A DNA stretch of 38,201 nt from C00003060 sp964502635 (GCA_964502635.1 CAZCXI010000024.1:1-38201), one strand, 5' to 3'. Positions 1 through 8,662 are shown, counted from the first letter of the stretch. Translations and numbers: made by a program. Notes: generated by a model not told the origin, from the letters alone.

Positions 1-71
<71 letters not shown>

Positions 72-84
72 AATAAAGAATCAG

Positions 85-161
85 TGGGGTGAGTGAAGGG
101 ACTTGAACCCTCGACAACCGGGGCCACAACCCGGTGCTCTACCAACTGAGCTACACCCACC
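85..161 (-). tRNA. tRNA-His (anticodon GTG), CCA encoded
   Basis: The reverse complement has acceptor GTGGGTG paired with CACTCAC, anticodon loop TTGTGGC (anticodon GTG) and T arm GAGGG TTCAAGT CCCTT. The extra G at position -1 (base 161) typical of tRNA-His is encoded, as is the 3' CCA (85-87). Discriminator is C, as expected for His. Confidence 0.96.
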
Positions 162-176
162 ATGTTGACTATCTTT

Positions 177-205
177 TCAATACCACACGAGATGAGAGTT
201 TTCAA
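177..205 (-). promoter_or_regulatory. possible sigma70 promoter for the tRNA-His/tRNA-Arg pair
   Basis: On the minus strand TTGAAA (200-205) is followed after 17 nt by TATTGA (177-182), about 15 nt before the tRNA-His 5' end. The -10 match is weak (3 of 6). Confidence 0.35.
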
Positions 206-235
206 GGGCTTTGAAAGTCCCGTCCAAACTTATGA

Positions 236-496
236 TTGACGAACATACCGATTTTCTATAGAAAGATATCAATCGCAGACACATGCCATCGGGGGCTTTC
301 TTTGGCCGGATTTTACATATTCGTGTTTCGCGCTGTCTTGGGGACAGGCTTTGCCGTGTTGCTGATGCGCTTTTTTTATCCTAAGGCATCCTTTGCAGCG
401 GTCATTGCCATAGCTGTTCTCTTGGTAGGCATGGCCTACGTGATGGAAAATTTCCGCAGGCGAAAAAGGGGGCCGCAAGGAAGGGCTGATCGTTGA
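236..496 (+). CDS. small membrane protein upstream of selB
   Basis: An 86-aa protein with two hydrophobic helices, roughly residues 24-46 and 52-70, and a basic C-terminal tail (RRRKRG). I do not recognise a family. The start is uncertain: TTG at 236 has no clear ribosome binding site, and a later start near the first helix is possible. Its stop codon (TGA 494-496) overlaps the TTG start of selB by the sequence TTGA, so the two are probably translationally coupled. Role unknown. Confidence 0.5.
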   Translation: MTNIPIFYRKISIADTCHRGLSLAGFYIFVFRAVLGTGFAVLLMRFFYPKASFAAVIAIAVLLVGMAYVMENFRRRKRGPQGRADR

Positions 497-2403
497 AACA
501 GATTATTCTAGGCACTGCAGGCCATATTGACCATGGAAAAACGAGCCTGATCAAAGCGCTGACAGGCATCGATACGGACCGGCTGAAAGAGGAAAAGCTC
601 CGGGGAATTACCATCGAATTGGGGTTTGCGTGGTTGGATCTTCCCGGAGGGCAGCACTTGGGGATTGTGGACGTTCCGGGCCACGAAAAGTTTGTGAAGA
701 ACATGGTGGCAGGGGCGAGCGGGATCGACCTGGTGGCCTTGATCATAGCAGCTGATGAAGGCGTGATGCCGCAGACAAAGGAACATCTCGATATATGCAA
801 ACTCCTGGGCATAGAACATGGCCTGGTGGCGTTGACGAAGATTGACATGGTGGACGAAGAGTGGCTGGGCCTAGTCACCGATGACGTTAGATCCTTTCTC
901 AAGGACAGCTTTCTGGACGGGGCCCCGATCATACCCGTTTCGTCGCTTACCGGCGAGGGGTTACCCGAGTTTGTCAAGGCCCTGGGCGCCTTGTGTGAAC
1001 GCGTTCCTGAACGTTCGGCCAGCGGCCTGTTTCGGCTCCCCGTGGACCGGGTTTTCACCATGAAGGGATTTGGTACAGTCATTACCGGGAGCCTGGTTTC
1101 AGGAACCGTTCGCGTTGGGGATACAATCATGATCTATCCCTCCGGTATCCAGACAAAGGTGCGTGGGATTCAGGTCCACAACCAGGCCGTGGACCAGGCC
1201 ACGGCCGGCATGAGAACCGCTATAAACTTTCAGGGCCTGGAGCGCACGGCCACCAAACGCGGCGACGTGTTGGGAGGGGTCAATACGTTGAAACCAAGCT
1301 ACATGGTGGATGTTGTCCTCACATACCTTCCATCCAAGAAGAAGGCCCTTGAGAATCGCACCCGTGTTCGATTTCATACGGGCACGAGTGAAATATTGGG
1401 TAACGTGATCCTCCTGGATCGTGAGGAGCTAAAGGGCGGCGACACGGTTGTCGCACAGTTTCGTCTGGAGTCTCCCTTGTCGGTTGTCAAGGATGATCGG
1501 TTTGTGATCCGGAGTTATTCCCCGATCAGGACCATAGGTGGTGGGCACATCATCAACCCAGTGCCCAAAAAACACAAACGATTTAAAGAGCCCGTTCTAT
1601 CACTGTTGAAGCGACTGGCAGACAGTCCTCCCGAGGAGATTATTACCTCCCAGGTGAGAGACTCCGGGCTTCTGGGCGTTGCGTTTTCTGATTTGAGGGT
1701 CATGACGAATCTGCCGGAACGCGAGCTTGAAAAGCGCCTCCAACAGCTCCTTTCCGAGAAGGTGGTCATTCAGGTGGACCGCGAAAATCGTATTTTTCTG
1801 CACGGCTCGGTTTTTGATCAGCTTCGCGAAGAGGCCATGCAAATTCTCGATACGTACCACAAGGCACACCCCCTCAAGGCGGGCATGAGCAAGGAGGCTT
1901 TCAAGTCCAGCCTGCCCGAGTCACTGGGGCTCCGTCCGTTCAATATCCTGTTGGATGACTTGACTAAGTCTGGCAGGGTGGTTTTGGAAAAGGACATAAT
2001 CCACCTTTCCGGACACAGGATCGCCCTGGAAGCTGATCAGAAGAATATTCGACAGAAGATTGAAAGCGCGTATCTTGAAAGTGGTCTTCAGCCCCCTTAT
2101 TTCAAGGAACTCGTTGCCTCTATGGGAGAGAATTCCCCCCGTATCAAGGAGGTGTTGGGCCACATGCTCGATGAAGGCTCCCTTGTCAAGGTCAAAGAAG
2201 GCCTTTTTTTTCACAAGGACGTGATAGAGACGTTGAAAAACAGGCTCGTGTCGTTTCTGGCGGCCAATACCGAAATTACGACACCCCAGCTCAAAGAGGT
2301 GACAGGGGTCACGCGCAAATACATGATCCCCCTCATTGAATATTTTGACGCCACAAAGGTGACGATTCGGGTTGGGGATGTCCGAAGATTGCGAGAGGGC
2401 TAA
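493..2403 (+). CDS. selB: selenocysteine-specific elongation factor SelB
   Basis: SelB is the EF-Tu-like GTPase that brings Sec-tRNA to UGA codons followed by a SECIS hairpin. The 636-aa protein has the P-loop GTAGHIDHGKT (residues 7-17), a switch region with RGITIELGFAW (38-48), DVPGH (60-64) and TKID (115-118), then EF-Tu-like domains 2 and 3. The long C-terminal part (about 370-636) has the size expected for the winged-helix repeats that bind SECIS RNA. TTG at 493 is preceded by GGAAGGG (479-485) at good spacing. Its presence means the organism reads UGA as selenocysteine, which matters for the TonB receptor at 27-29 kb. selA and selC are not in the window. Confidence 0.97.
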   Translation: MKQIILGTAGHIDHGKTSLIKALTGIDTDRLKEEKLRGITIELGFAWLDLPGGQHLGIVDVPGHEKFVKNMVAGASGIDLVALIIAADEGVMPQTKEHLDICKLLGIEHGLVALTKIDMVDEEWLGLVTDDVRSFLKDSFLDGAPIIPVSSLTGEGLPEFVKALGALCERVPERSASGLFRLPVDRVFTMKGFGTVITGSLVSGTVRVGDTIMIYPSGIQTKVRGIQVHNQAVDQATAGMRTAINFQGLERTATKRGDVLGGVNTLKPSYMVDVVLTYLPSKKKALENRTRVRFHTGTSEILGNVILLDREELKGGDTVVAQFRLESPLSVVKDDRFVIRSYSPIRTIGGGHIINPVPKKHKRFKEPVLSLLKRLADSPPEEIITSQVRDSGLLGVAFSDLRVMTNLPERELEKRLQQLLSEKVVIQVDRENRIFLHGSVFDQLREEAMQILDTYHKAHPLKAGMSKEAFKSSLPESLGLRPFNILLDDLTKSGRVVLEKDIIHLSGHRIALEADQKNIRQKIESAYLESGLQPPYFKELVASMGENSPRIKEVLGHMLDEGSLVKVKEGLFFHKDVIETLKNRLVSFLAANTEITTPQLKEVTGVTRKYMIPLIEYFDATKVTIRVGDVRRLREG

Positions 2404-2404
2404 C

Positions 2405-3535
2405 GTGACTTACAAACAGTTTTTTACCGTGCGGATCGTTGTGGCGATGCTCGTTTTTGTCATCGTGATGTGGGGCTTGTGGATATTGCTGGGCACGTTC
2501 AAGAAACCCGAGCCATTGTCGGGGGCCCGTCTTGACGAGGGTGAGCTGGCCCTCGGCATCGGGGCGCCTGATGCCGGCGGCGATCATCATCGTGTCCAGG
2601 TGCCGGCCTCGCTCGAGGGCGCCGCGCCGGCCGAAGAGGGTACATTAGCGGAAGTGGAGGCGCCGGCCGGACTGGGTCATGTGCCGAACCAGGATACTTC
2701 CGTTGACCATGGTGCGCCGGCTGACCATGGCGCCTTTCCCGAACCTCTTGCTGCGGTTGAAGGCGGTGTTTTGCATGAGCCGAAGGCGAGAGGGGTTCAC
2801 CTTGTGCAGGCTACCATTTCGGTGCTGGACTATGAACTGAACGAACGGTTTTGGGGATGGCGACCTAATGACGTGATCCGGCTTACCGACAATGTGGAGA
2901 ACATTCAACTCGGCGTTCTTGAGATCGCGCGGCGCACGACTGTTGGTCTCATGGAGAGGATGTCCCGACTCGGAGTATCAGCGACCATTGACAAGAACCT
3001 GGAAAATGCCATGAACTGGTTGATGATCAAGCCGGCGAAATACTGGTTACCGTCGGCAGAGGAAAAATATGAAGACAGCTTGAAAGAGTTGCGCGCCTAT
3101 GCGGATAAGCTTGAACGGGGAGAGGCCCACTTCTATGCCCGCACAGACACTCTGATCCCGCTTCTCCTTGCCTTTGCCGACCTGGCAGGAAGCAGTGAGG
3201 AGAATCTGGTTAAGGTCGTGGAGGACGACGGCTCCCCTGTCAGCTGGTTCAAGTGTGATGACTACTTCTACTATGCCAAGGGCATTGCAAAGGCCATGGA
3301 GAAGATACTGCATGCGGTGGGGGAAGACTTCTCGAGTGTCCTGGAAACACGTAATGGCGTGGACCTTCTCAATCGTGCCATCCATGCCTGCCACGTGGCC
3401 TCCGAGCTGGATCCATGGTTGGTGACAGACGCGCCGTTGGATGGTATTCTGGCCAACCACAGGGCGAACATGGCGTCTGAGATTGGCCATGCGCGATACT
3501 TCTTGGACGCATTGACCAAGGCACTGTCTACATGA
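2405..3535 (+). CDS. DUF2333 family membrane-anchored protein
   Basis: A 376-aa protein with one N-terminal membrane helix (about residues 5-31) and a C-terminal domain that I recognise as DUF2333 from stretches such as NERFWGWRPND, LENAMNWLMIKPAKYW and FYARTDTLIPLL. Between them lies a low-complexity Ala/Gly/Pro/His segment (about residues 38-115) that is more GC-rich than its surroundings. GTG at 2405 is chosen because GAGAGGG (2393-2399) sits 5 nt upstream; it follows the selB stop by one base, so the two form an operon. The function of the family is not established. Confidence 0.85.
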   Translation: MTYKQFFTVRIVVAMLVFVIVMWGLWILLGTFKKPEPLSGARLDEGELALGIGAPDAGGDHHRVQVPASLEGAAPAEEGTLAEVEAPAGLGHVPNQDTSVDHGAPADHGAFPEPLAAVEGGVLHEPKARGVHLVQATISVLDYELNERFWGWRPNDVIRLTDNVENIQLGVLEIARRTTVGLMERMSRLGVSATIDKNLENAMNWLMIKPAKYWLPSAEEKYEDSLKELRAYADKLERGEAHFYARTDTLIPLLLAFADLAGSSEENLVKVVEDDGSPVSWFKCDDYFYYAKGIAKAMEKILHAVGEDFSSVLETRNGVDLLNRAIHACHVASELDPWLVTDAPLDGILANHRANMASEIGHARYFLDALTKALST

Positions 3536-3556
3536 TCCGAAGTCATGTTTTTAGAC
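3526..3556. terminator. possible shared hairpin between convergent genes
   Basis: GTCTACATGA (3526-3535) can pair with TCATG (3543-3547) and TAGAC (3552-3556), with a TTTT bulge. It spans the stop codons of the convergent DUF2333 gene and pyrD, which are only 7 bases apart. There is no long T run, so termination is only suggested. Confidence 0.3.
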
Positions 3557-4460
3557 TTCCTATGACCTGGCTGATATCGGGAATGTTTTTTTCCATAAGA
3601 TAGGCATCGAGGCCTTCAGCGATCTCTACAGTTGCTCGCGGGTTAACAAAGTTGGCCGTGCCGACCTGTATGGCACGGGCCCCCACGATGAGGAACTCCA
3701 AGGCATCTGTGACATCCATAATCCCGCCGATACCAATGACCGGGATGCCAATCGCCTGAACGGTCTCCCAGACCATGCGCAGCGCGATCGGCTTGATAGC
3801 GGGCCCGGAGAGCCCCCCTACCGTGTTGGCAAGCCTGGGCCGCCGCGTTTCCACGTCCACCGCCATTGAAGTGATCGTGTTGATCAAAGACACGACATCA
3901 GCTCCGGCTTCCTCCACACTGCGGGCAATGGTGCAAATATCCGTCACATTTGGGGAGAGCTTGACGATCAGTGGAAGGCCTGTCTTTTGCCTTACCGCAT
4001 GTGTCACCTGAAAAGCCATCTTGGGATCCGTCCCAAAGGCGATTCCCCCGGCCTTGACATTGGGGCAGGAGATATTCAGTTCCATGCCGGCGACTCCCTC
4101 CAGGTCATGGATTCGCTCGGCCAGTCTGGCATATTCATCAAGATCCCGGCCATAAATGTTCAGGACAATGGGGATGTCGAGGGATTGAAGAAAAGGGAGC
4201 TTTTCTTTCACAAAGGCGGCAAATCCAACATTCTCAAGGCCGATGGCGTTCAGCATGCCGCCGCACGTCTCTACGGTGCGGGGAGGGGGATTGCCGGGGG
4301 CGGGCTTGAGAGAAAGCCCCTTGACAATGACGGCGCCCAGGCGGTTCAGATCAAAGAGAGAGGCGAATGCCTGTCCGTAGCCGAAGGTACCGGAGGCGGT
4401 CATCACCGGATTCTTCATGGGGATGCCGCCCACGTTCACGGCGAGGTTGGGCTTCACCAT
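3543..4460 (-). CDS. pyrD: dihydroorotate dehydrogenase, class 1B catalytic subunit
   Basis: Oxidises dihydroorotate to orotate in pyrimidine synthesis; class 1B enzymes pass electrons through a PyrK subunit to NAD+. The 305-aa protein has the FMN barrel with NPVMTASGTFGYG (residues 17-29), NAIGLEN (71-77), the active-site loop NISCPN with catalytic Cys132, and the phosphate-binding IPVIGIGGI. ATG at 4460 gives the usual family N-terminus (MVKPNLAVN); an upstream TTG at 4490 would only add ten charged residues. No pyrK lies next to it. It follows a membrane protein gene on the same strand by 62 nt. Confidence 0.96.
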   Translation of the reverse strand: MVKPNLAVNVGGIPMKNPVMTASGTFGYGQAFASLFDLNRLGAVIVKGLSLKPAPGNPPPRTVETCGGMLNAIGLENVGFAAFVKEKLPFLQSLDIPIVLNIYGRDLDEYARLAERIHDLEGVAGMELNISCPNVKAGGIAFGTDPKMAFQVTHAVRQKTGLPLIVKLSPNVTDICTIARSVEEAGADVVSLINTITSMAVDVETRRPRLANTVGGLSGPAIKPIALRMVWETVQAIGIPVIGIGGIMDVTDALEFLIVGARAIQVGTANFVNPRATVEIAEGLDAYLMEKNIPDISQVIGSLKT

Positions 4461-4522
4461 GTCAAACCTTGCCTCTTTCCCCTTTTCCAAATGGATTTAT
4501 CTCATTGGTACGGAGTGAATGG

Positions 4523-4894
4523 CTAACGCACGATGGTTGCCAGCATTGCAATGCCAAGGATTATCGTGGCAACGCCCCAGACCTTGTGGGTCTTATCAGT
4601 CGTGTCGAACCACCAGTCCACCATCTTTCTTGTCTTTTGCCGGGGGGCGAACAAAAACAATACCCCCTTTGCCAGGGAGACAAGACCGAGAATCACAATG
4701 AACGTCACCTTGGAGCTTGAAGAAGCCGAAAGCAACAGGAGCGCCCCCACAGCGATAGCCAGGGGACTCCATCTCCTTGGGTCCTGTGTCTTCAATTTGT
4801 GATAGAATCTTTGTCTGATGAGCTGAGTTGCAAAGACCATTAAGGTGCCGAACATGACCCATGAGATACCGACAGCAAATAGAAACCAAATCAT
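4523..4894 (-). CDS. small integral membrane protein upstream of pyrD
   Basis: A 123-aa protein with about four hydrophobic helices: near residues 1-22 (WFLFAVGISWVMFG), 44-56 (IAVGALLLLSAS), 60-80 (TFIVILGLVSLAKGVLFLF) and 105-122 (VWGVATIILGIAMLA). I do not recognise the family. ATG at 4894 is chosen because GAGGAGG lies 8 nt upstream; a TTG-started longer form (from 4960) would add only polar residues before the first helix. It precedes pyrD, probably in one transcript. Confidence 0.7.
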   Translation of the reverse strand: MIWFLFAVGISWVMFGTLMVFATQLIRQRFYHKLKTQDPRRWSPLAIAVGALLLLSASSSSKVTFIVILGLVSLAKGVLFLFAPRQKTRKMVDWWFDTTDKTHKVWGVATIILGIAMLATIVR

Positions 4895-5054
4895 TGCATG
4901 CGCCTCCTCGGATGCGTCCTGCTCACGCATTTTTTCAGGCCTTTGGGCAGAATATGGCAACTCGCCGATGATGTCAAACGCAAAGCCGGCCGCTTCGTTC
5001 TATGGGCCCTGTTACGTTGAGGGATATTATGATAATTGATCCCGAGGTGCAAAG

Positions 5055-5822
5055 ATGCCGGAGATAGACCTGAGTCAAGGGGGGCTGTACTACGAGATCC
5101 ACGGAGAGGGGGAACCGCTCATCGGACTCCACTATGGGGCAGGTTCGACCAGGGCCTGGAAAGACCAGGTCCAGGCCTTTTCCGGGGACTTTACCTTTAT
5201 CATTTACGATCGTCTCGGGCACGGTCGGTCTGGACATCACCTCGCCTACGAGGAGGGATACCTTGAAAACCGAGCCAATGAACTGGGCGAACTGATGAGC
5301 GGTCTGGGGCTGGGCCCGGCCCATTTGTGCGGCCTGTGCGAAGGGGGTGCGGTCGCCGTTGTCTTTGCATCTCTATTCCCGGAGAGGGTCAAGACCCTTG
5401 TACTCCAGGGTGTTGGGTACCACACAACCGATCAAACGATTGCGCAATGCGAACGGTTTTTTCAACCGTGGGGTGAAATCGAGGGGAATGTTAAGCGCGG
5501 CCTTATCCACCATCATGGACAGGATTATGCCCGCCTGAGATGGGAGGCCATCAGGGACGCAAGGCCTTACGCTTGGGATCGAACTTACGACGTAAGATCT
5601 CATTTTTCCAAGATTCAGGCACCCACCCTGGTGATGGGAGGTGACCGGGACCCGTTTTTTGGCCTGGAACACCCTCTAATGGCGTACAAGGGGATCAGGA
5701 ATGCCGAGTTGTGTATCGTTCCCGGGGCCGGGCATTTTCTCAATGAAGAGACTCCTGCCTTATTTAATCGGATTGTCATAGACTTTCTTAGAAGAAGGGC
5801 CATGCACGATCGTTCGAATTAG
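5055..5822 (+). CDS. alpha/beta hydrolase with a cysteine nucleophile
   Basis: A 255-aa cytoplasmic alpha/beta hydrolase. The oxyanion-side motif is HYGAGS (residues 26-31) and the strand after it carries YDRLGHGRSG (51-60). The nucleophile elbow reads G-L-C-E-G (93-97), so the nucleophile would be Cys95 instead of the usual Ser. The acid is probably Asp199 (GGDRDP) and the base His227 (GAGHF). Cysteine at this place is known from dienelactone hydrolases, but the rest of the sequence resembles general esterase/lactonase-type hydrolases, so the substrate is unknown. ATG at 5055 has GAGGTG six bases upstream. It stands alone, divergent from the membrane protein/pyrD unit. Confidence 0.88.
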   Translation: MPEIDLSQGGLYYEIHGEGEPLIGLHYGAGSTRAWKDQVQAFSGDFTFIIYDRLGHGRSGHHLAYEEGYLENRANELGELMSGLGLGPAHLCGLCEGGAVAVVFASLFPERVKTLVLQGVGYHTTDQTIAQCERFFQPWGEIEGNVKRGLIHHHGQDYARLRWEAIRDARPYAWDRTYDVRSHFSKIQAPTLVMGGDRDPFFGLEHPLMAYKGIRNAELCIVPGAGHFLNEETPALFNRIVIDFLRRRAMHDRSN

Positions 5823-5939
5823 GAATCCAGGCGGCAGCCTCTTGAGACACGAGGGCCTTGAGGCGACCGGAAAGAGTGTTGCTGTTTCCTGGTGCATAAG
5901 GGGAGCTAAGCGGCGTGCTCCCGCAAAAGAAAATTGCCC

Positions 5940-5966
5940 TTGCTTTTTGTTGCTCATAGAGATAAT
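5940..5966 (+). promoter_or_regulatory. possible promoter for tRNA-Ala
   Basis: TTGCTT (5940-5945) and GATAAT (5961-5966) lie 15 nt apart, just upstream of the tRNA at 5980. The spacing is short, so the assignment is weak. Confidence 0.3.
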
Positions 5967-5979
5967 CTAAAAAAAACAT

Positions 5980-6055
5980 GGGGATGTAGCTCAGCTGGGA
6001 GAGCGGTACGTTCGCAACGTACAGGTCAGGGGTTCAAATCCCCTCATCTCCACCA
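5980..6055 (+). tRNA. tRNA-Ala (anticodon CGC), CCA encoded
   Basis: Acceptor GGGGATG pairs with CATCTCC and contains the G3-U70 wobble that identifies alanine tRNAs. The anticodon stem GTACG/CGTAC encloses TTCGCAA (anticodon CGC, reads GCG). The T arm is AGGGG TTCAAAT CCCCT. The 3' CCA is encoded (6053-6055). Confidence 0.97.
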
Positions 6056-6159
6056 AGCTAGCACTAGCATTGCACAGACTGGAGGCGTCATCTGTCCACA
6101 CGCAATGCCACGTCCCATGCACCATCGCCTCAACGTGATCAGCCATCAAAGGAAACCAG

Positions 6160-6765
6160 ATGAGTCCCAGCAAGTCAAACAAGCGCTCCGCAAGTGTCAG
6201 ACGCAGGACGCAAGAAACAGATGTCACGGTGAATCTGACTATTGAAGGGAAGGGCAAGGGGAGGATTTCTACGGGCGTCCCTTTTCTGGACCACATGCTC
6301 ACCTTGATGACGGCCCACGGTCTTTTTGACTTGGCTTTGAAGGCAGAGGGCGACATTGAGATTGACGGGCATCACACGGTTGAAGACATAGGGATGGTCC
6401 TTGGCGAAGCCTTTAACAAGGCATTGGGGGACAGAAAAGGGATAGGCCGCTACGGCAGGGGGTTGGTCCCCATGGACGAGGCCCTGGCCTCCGTGGTCAT
6501 TGATTTTTCAAACCGGCCCTTCTTGGTCTTCCATGTCGATTATGAGCGGACAAGTACGGGAGGCTTTGACGTGGAACTCGTTAAGGAATTTTTCAAGGCC
6601 TTCGCCGATAAAAGCGGTGCCTGTCTCCATGTCAACCTCATGTACGGCCAGAATACCCACCACATTATCGAGGCGTTATATAAGGCCTTCGGACAAGCAC
6701 TTGATGAGGCCACCCTGCTCGATGACAGAATTACAGGGGTCCGTTCTACCAAGGGTGTCTTATAA
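6160..6765 (+). CDS. hisB: imidazoleglycerol-phosphate dehydratase
   Basis: Converts imidazoleglycerol phosphate to imidazoleacetol phosphate in histidine synthesis; a Mn-dependent 24-mer. The 201-aa protein has GVPFLDHML (residues 39-47), the first metal motif DGHHTVED (69-76) and a second NTHHIIEA motif near residue 165, all diagnostic. It is the monofunctional form without the phosphatase domain. ATG at 6160 is preceded by AAAGGA with good spacing. It is followed 43 nt later by a lipoprotein gene on the same strand; hisA is about 1 kb further down. Confidence 0.97.
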   Translation: MSPSKSNKRSASVRRRTQETDVTVNLTIEGKGKGRISTGVPFLDHMLTLMTAHGLFDLALKAEGDIEIDGHHTVEDIGMVLGEAFNKALGDRKGIGRYGRGLVPMDEALASVVIDFSNRPFLVFHVDYERTSTGGFDVELVKEFFKAFADKSGACLHVNLMYGQNTHHIIEALYKAFGQALDEATLLDDRITGVRSTKGVL

Positions 6766-6808
6766 CGTGGCATGCGTCGTGATGCCGACTGGACTTGGAG
6801 GTGTCTCA

Positions 6809-7474
6809 ATGGCCGCTGTCCGGCTCTTTCCGGCTATCATGGTTCTTTGCATCCTGGGGTGTGCTCCGGGCCTGCCGGCCTCAAGGCCTGAACGAACACA
6901 GCCCTTGCATATAGAAAGTGTCCTGGTCCTGCCGTTCAAGGAGGCACGTCAGCTGCACGGGATGGACAGAAGCGTTCGCTGCCCTGTATGCGGTGCCGTT
7001 TTTGAGACCGGCCCCATAGAGGCGGGAGCTGATGCATACATGGCGAAACAACTGCTGGCCTTTCTGCAAGGCAATACCCCCTATGCGCTGATCCCGTCCA
7101 GCGCGGCAGGGGGCATTCGTTCTGAGATCATTGCCCAAGATCCTGGCATGTCGGAGCCTGAGCTACTTGTGGAGATGGGAAAGAAGTTGCAGGCGGATGC
7201 GGTCATGAGTGGAATGATCTACCGGTTTCGGCAGCGCATTGGCACGGGTTTCTCGGTGGATACACCAGCCTCTGTGGCCTTTGGCATCCATTTCATACGG
7301 GTGGCTGACGGCCGCTTGATATGGACTGGAATCTTTGATGAAACACAACATAGCCTTAGCGAAAACCTCTTCCAATTGGGCAACTTCATAAGGAGGGGAG
7401 GGGGGTGGCTCACTGCAGAAGAGTTGGCCGCCTTCGGGCTGCAAGAGACTATGGCCACCCTGCCTTTGCCTTAG
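6809..7474 (+). CDS. putative lipoprotein with a CxxC motif
   Basis: A 221-aa protein with an N-terminal hydrophobic signal ending in a lipobox-like I-L-G-C, so probably lipid-anchored. A Cys pair (RCPVCG) lies near residue 54. The middle and C-terminal part (IESVLVLPF, LQADAVMSGMIYRF, GRLIWTGIFDETQ) has the look of the periplasmic alpha/beta lipoproteins related to CsgG/GNA1162-type families; this is a fold-level impression only. ATG at 6809 is chosen because GGAGGT (6797-6802) lies just upstream. It follows hisB by 43 nt and is probably co-transcribed. Confidence 0.72.
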   Translation: MAAVRLFPAIMVLCILGCAPGLPASRPERTQPLHIESVLVLPFKEARQLHGMDRSVRCPVCGAVFETGPIEAGADAYMAKQLLAFLQGNTPYALIPSSAAGGIRSEIIAQDPGMSEPELLVEMGKKLQADAVMSGMIYRFRQRIGTGFSVDTPASVAFGIHFIRVADGRLIWTGIFDETQHSLSENLFQLGNFIRRGGGWLTAEELAAFGLQETMATLPLP

Positions 7475-7805
7475 CAGCACCGGTGTTGGCCATGCCTTTG
7501 GAGTACGTCCGTGTCTGTCCAATGATGGTGAGACCTTTGAATAACCTCGCCTCGCTCTTTGATATGAGGTTTTTGACCCACCTGAGGGCTCACTCACTAA
7601 ATCGCAAGAACTCGGCCTAAGGGCCTCAAACAGCTTGCGATTTGCCCGCTAGGGCGGGCCATTCGCTTCGCCCAGGTAGGTACCCCAAAAACCTCATAAT
7701 TGTCGCTTTTCGAGGTTCTGCAAAGGTCTCGGTATTTCCCCGCGCCATTGCCCCCCAGGATTATGTCATTACAGTTATGGAAACAAACACTTAGGAGGTT
7801 GGCCT
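7475..7805. other. gene-free stretch before hisA with nested inverted repeats
   Basis: No coding signal is seen. The stretch holds a structured element at 7563-7698 (listed separately). The only other landmark is the hisA ribosome binding site AGGAGG at 7793-7798. Confidence 0.7.
7563..7698. repeat. structured inverted-repeat element (MITE- or RNA-like)
   Basis: TATGAGGTTTTTG (7563-7575) is perfectly complementary to CAAAAACCTCATA (7686-7698). Inside lie a perfect 10-bp hairpin AAATCGCAAG (7599-7608)/CTTGCGATTT (7634-7643), with a smaller GGCC TAAG GGCC stem in its loop, and a second hairpin GCCCGC TAGG GCGGGC (7644-7659). A further ACCTG/CAGGT pair extends the outer stem inward. The whole folds as a closed multi-branch structure with no ORF, which fits either a small non-autonomous element or a structured RNA. 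Confidence 0.6.
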
Positions 7806-8531
7806 ATGCTCATCATCCCTGCCGTGGATATCAAGGAGGGCCGCTGTGTGCGCCTCCTCCAGGGGCGCAGAGATTCTGAGACCGTGTTTTCCGATGATCC
7901 TTCAGCGATGGCAGCCAGATGGGAAGCAGAGGGAGCCCGGCTGCTCCATGTTGTGGATCTGGATGGGGCCTTTGAACACGGTCCTCAGAACGTTGAATCC
8001 ATTGAACGTATCGTCAACAAGATCGACATCCCCATTGAACTGGGAGGCGGCATACGCACGATGGAAGCCATTTCTATGTATCTGGACTTGGGTGTAGCCA
8101 GGGTCATCGTTGGGACAGAGGCCATTCGAAACCCAGGACTCATAGAGGAGGCTTGCAGGATTTATCCCGGCAAGATCATGGTAAGCATTGACGCCCGTGA
8201 CGGGATGGTCGCCGTGGATGGTTGGACGGAGACGAGTGAGCGGGAGGCCATTGCAGTGGCAAAGGAGTTTGAAGGCTGCGGCCTGGCGGCGATTGTCTTT
8301 ACGGATATTCAAAAAGACGGAATGGAGACCGGCCCGAGTATCGGGCAGACCAAGGCGCTGGCTGAAGGTGTGACCACCCCGGTTATCGCCTCTGGAGGTG
8401 TGTCTAATATCGATGATATCAGAGCCCTTCTTCGCCTGCAGGACGTGGGTGTTGAGGGGGTGATCATTGGGAGAGCATTATACTCGGAGTCCCTCAGCTT
8501 GAAGGATGCGTTGGAGATTGTTGGAGGGTGA
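7806..8531 (+). CDS. hisA: phosphoribosylformimino-5-aminoimidazole carboxamide ribotide isomerase
   Basis: Amadori isomerase of histidine synthesis (ProFAR to PRFAR). The 241-aa half-barrel repeat protein has catalytic Asp8 (IPAVDIK) and Asp129 (VSIDARDG), plus the phosphate-binding sites GGGIR (80-84) and ASGGVS in the C-terminal half. ATG at 7806 follows a strong AGGAGG. Its stop (8529-8531) lies at the first bases of a diverged copy of a dispersed repeat (see 8530-8551). Confidence 0.97.
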   Translation: MLIIPAVDIKEGRCVRLLQGRRDSETVFSDDPSAMAARWEAEGARLLHVVDLDGAFEHGPQNVESIERIVNKIDIPIELGGGIRTMEAISMYLDLGVARVIVGTEAIRNPGLIEEACRIYPGKIMVSIDARDGMVAVDGWTETSEREAIAVAKEFEGCGLAAIVFTDIQKDGMETGPSIGQTKALAEGVTTPVIASGGVSNIDDIRALLRLQDVGVEGVIIGRALYSESLSLKDALEIVGG

Positions 8532-8551
8532 AGCGCCGAAGCGAGCGGATT
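8530..8551 (+). repeat. diverged copy of the GAACCGCAAAAGCGAGCG repeat
   Basis: GAAGCGCCGAAGCGAGCGGATT differs in about four positions from the first 22 bases of the copies at 16861 and 19399. It overlaps the hisA stop codon. Confidence 0.5.
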
Positions 8552-8633
8552 GTCTGTGCGCGTAAGGCGAATTGCGGGGGTTTCCAATAGATGCATCCCG
8601 CAGACGATTTTCGTGTGTGTTTGTGTTTTTTTG

Positions 8634-8662
8634 TTGACAGTTAATCGTTTGATGCGTATTTT
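8634..8662 (+). promoter_or_regulatory. sigma70-like promoter with no clear gene behind it
   Basis: TTGACA (8634-8639), a 17-nt spacer, then TATTTT (8657-8662). No convincing gene follows for about 1 kb. It could drive an untranslated RNA or be a relic. Confidence 0.45.

Noticed and set aside
402..1130. Long minus-strand frame opposite selB
   Set aside because: A shadow of selB with composition typical of antisense frames; selB is certain.
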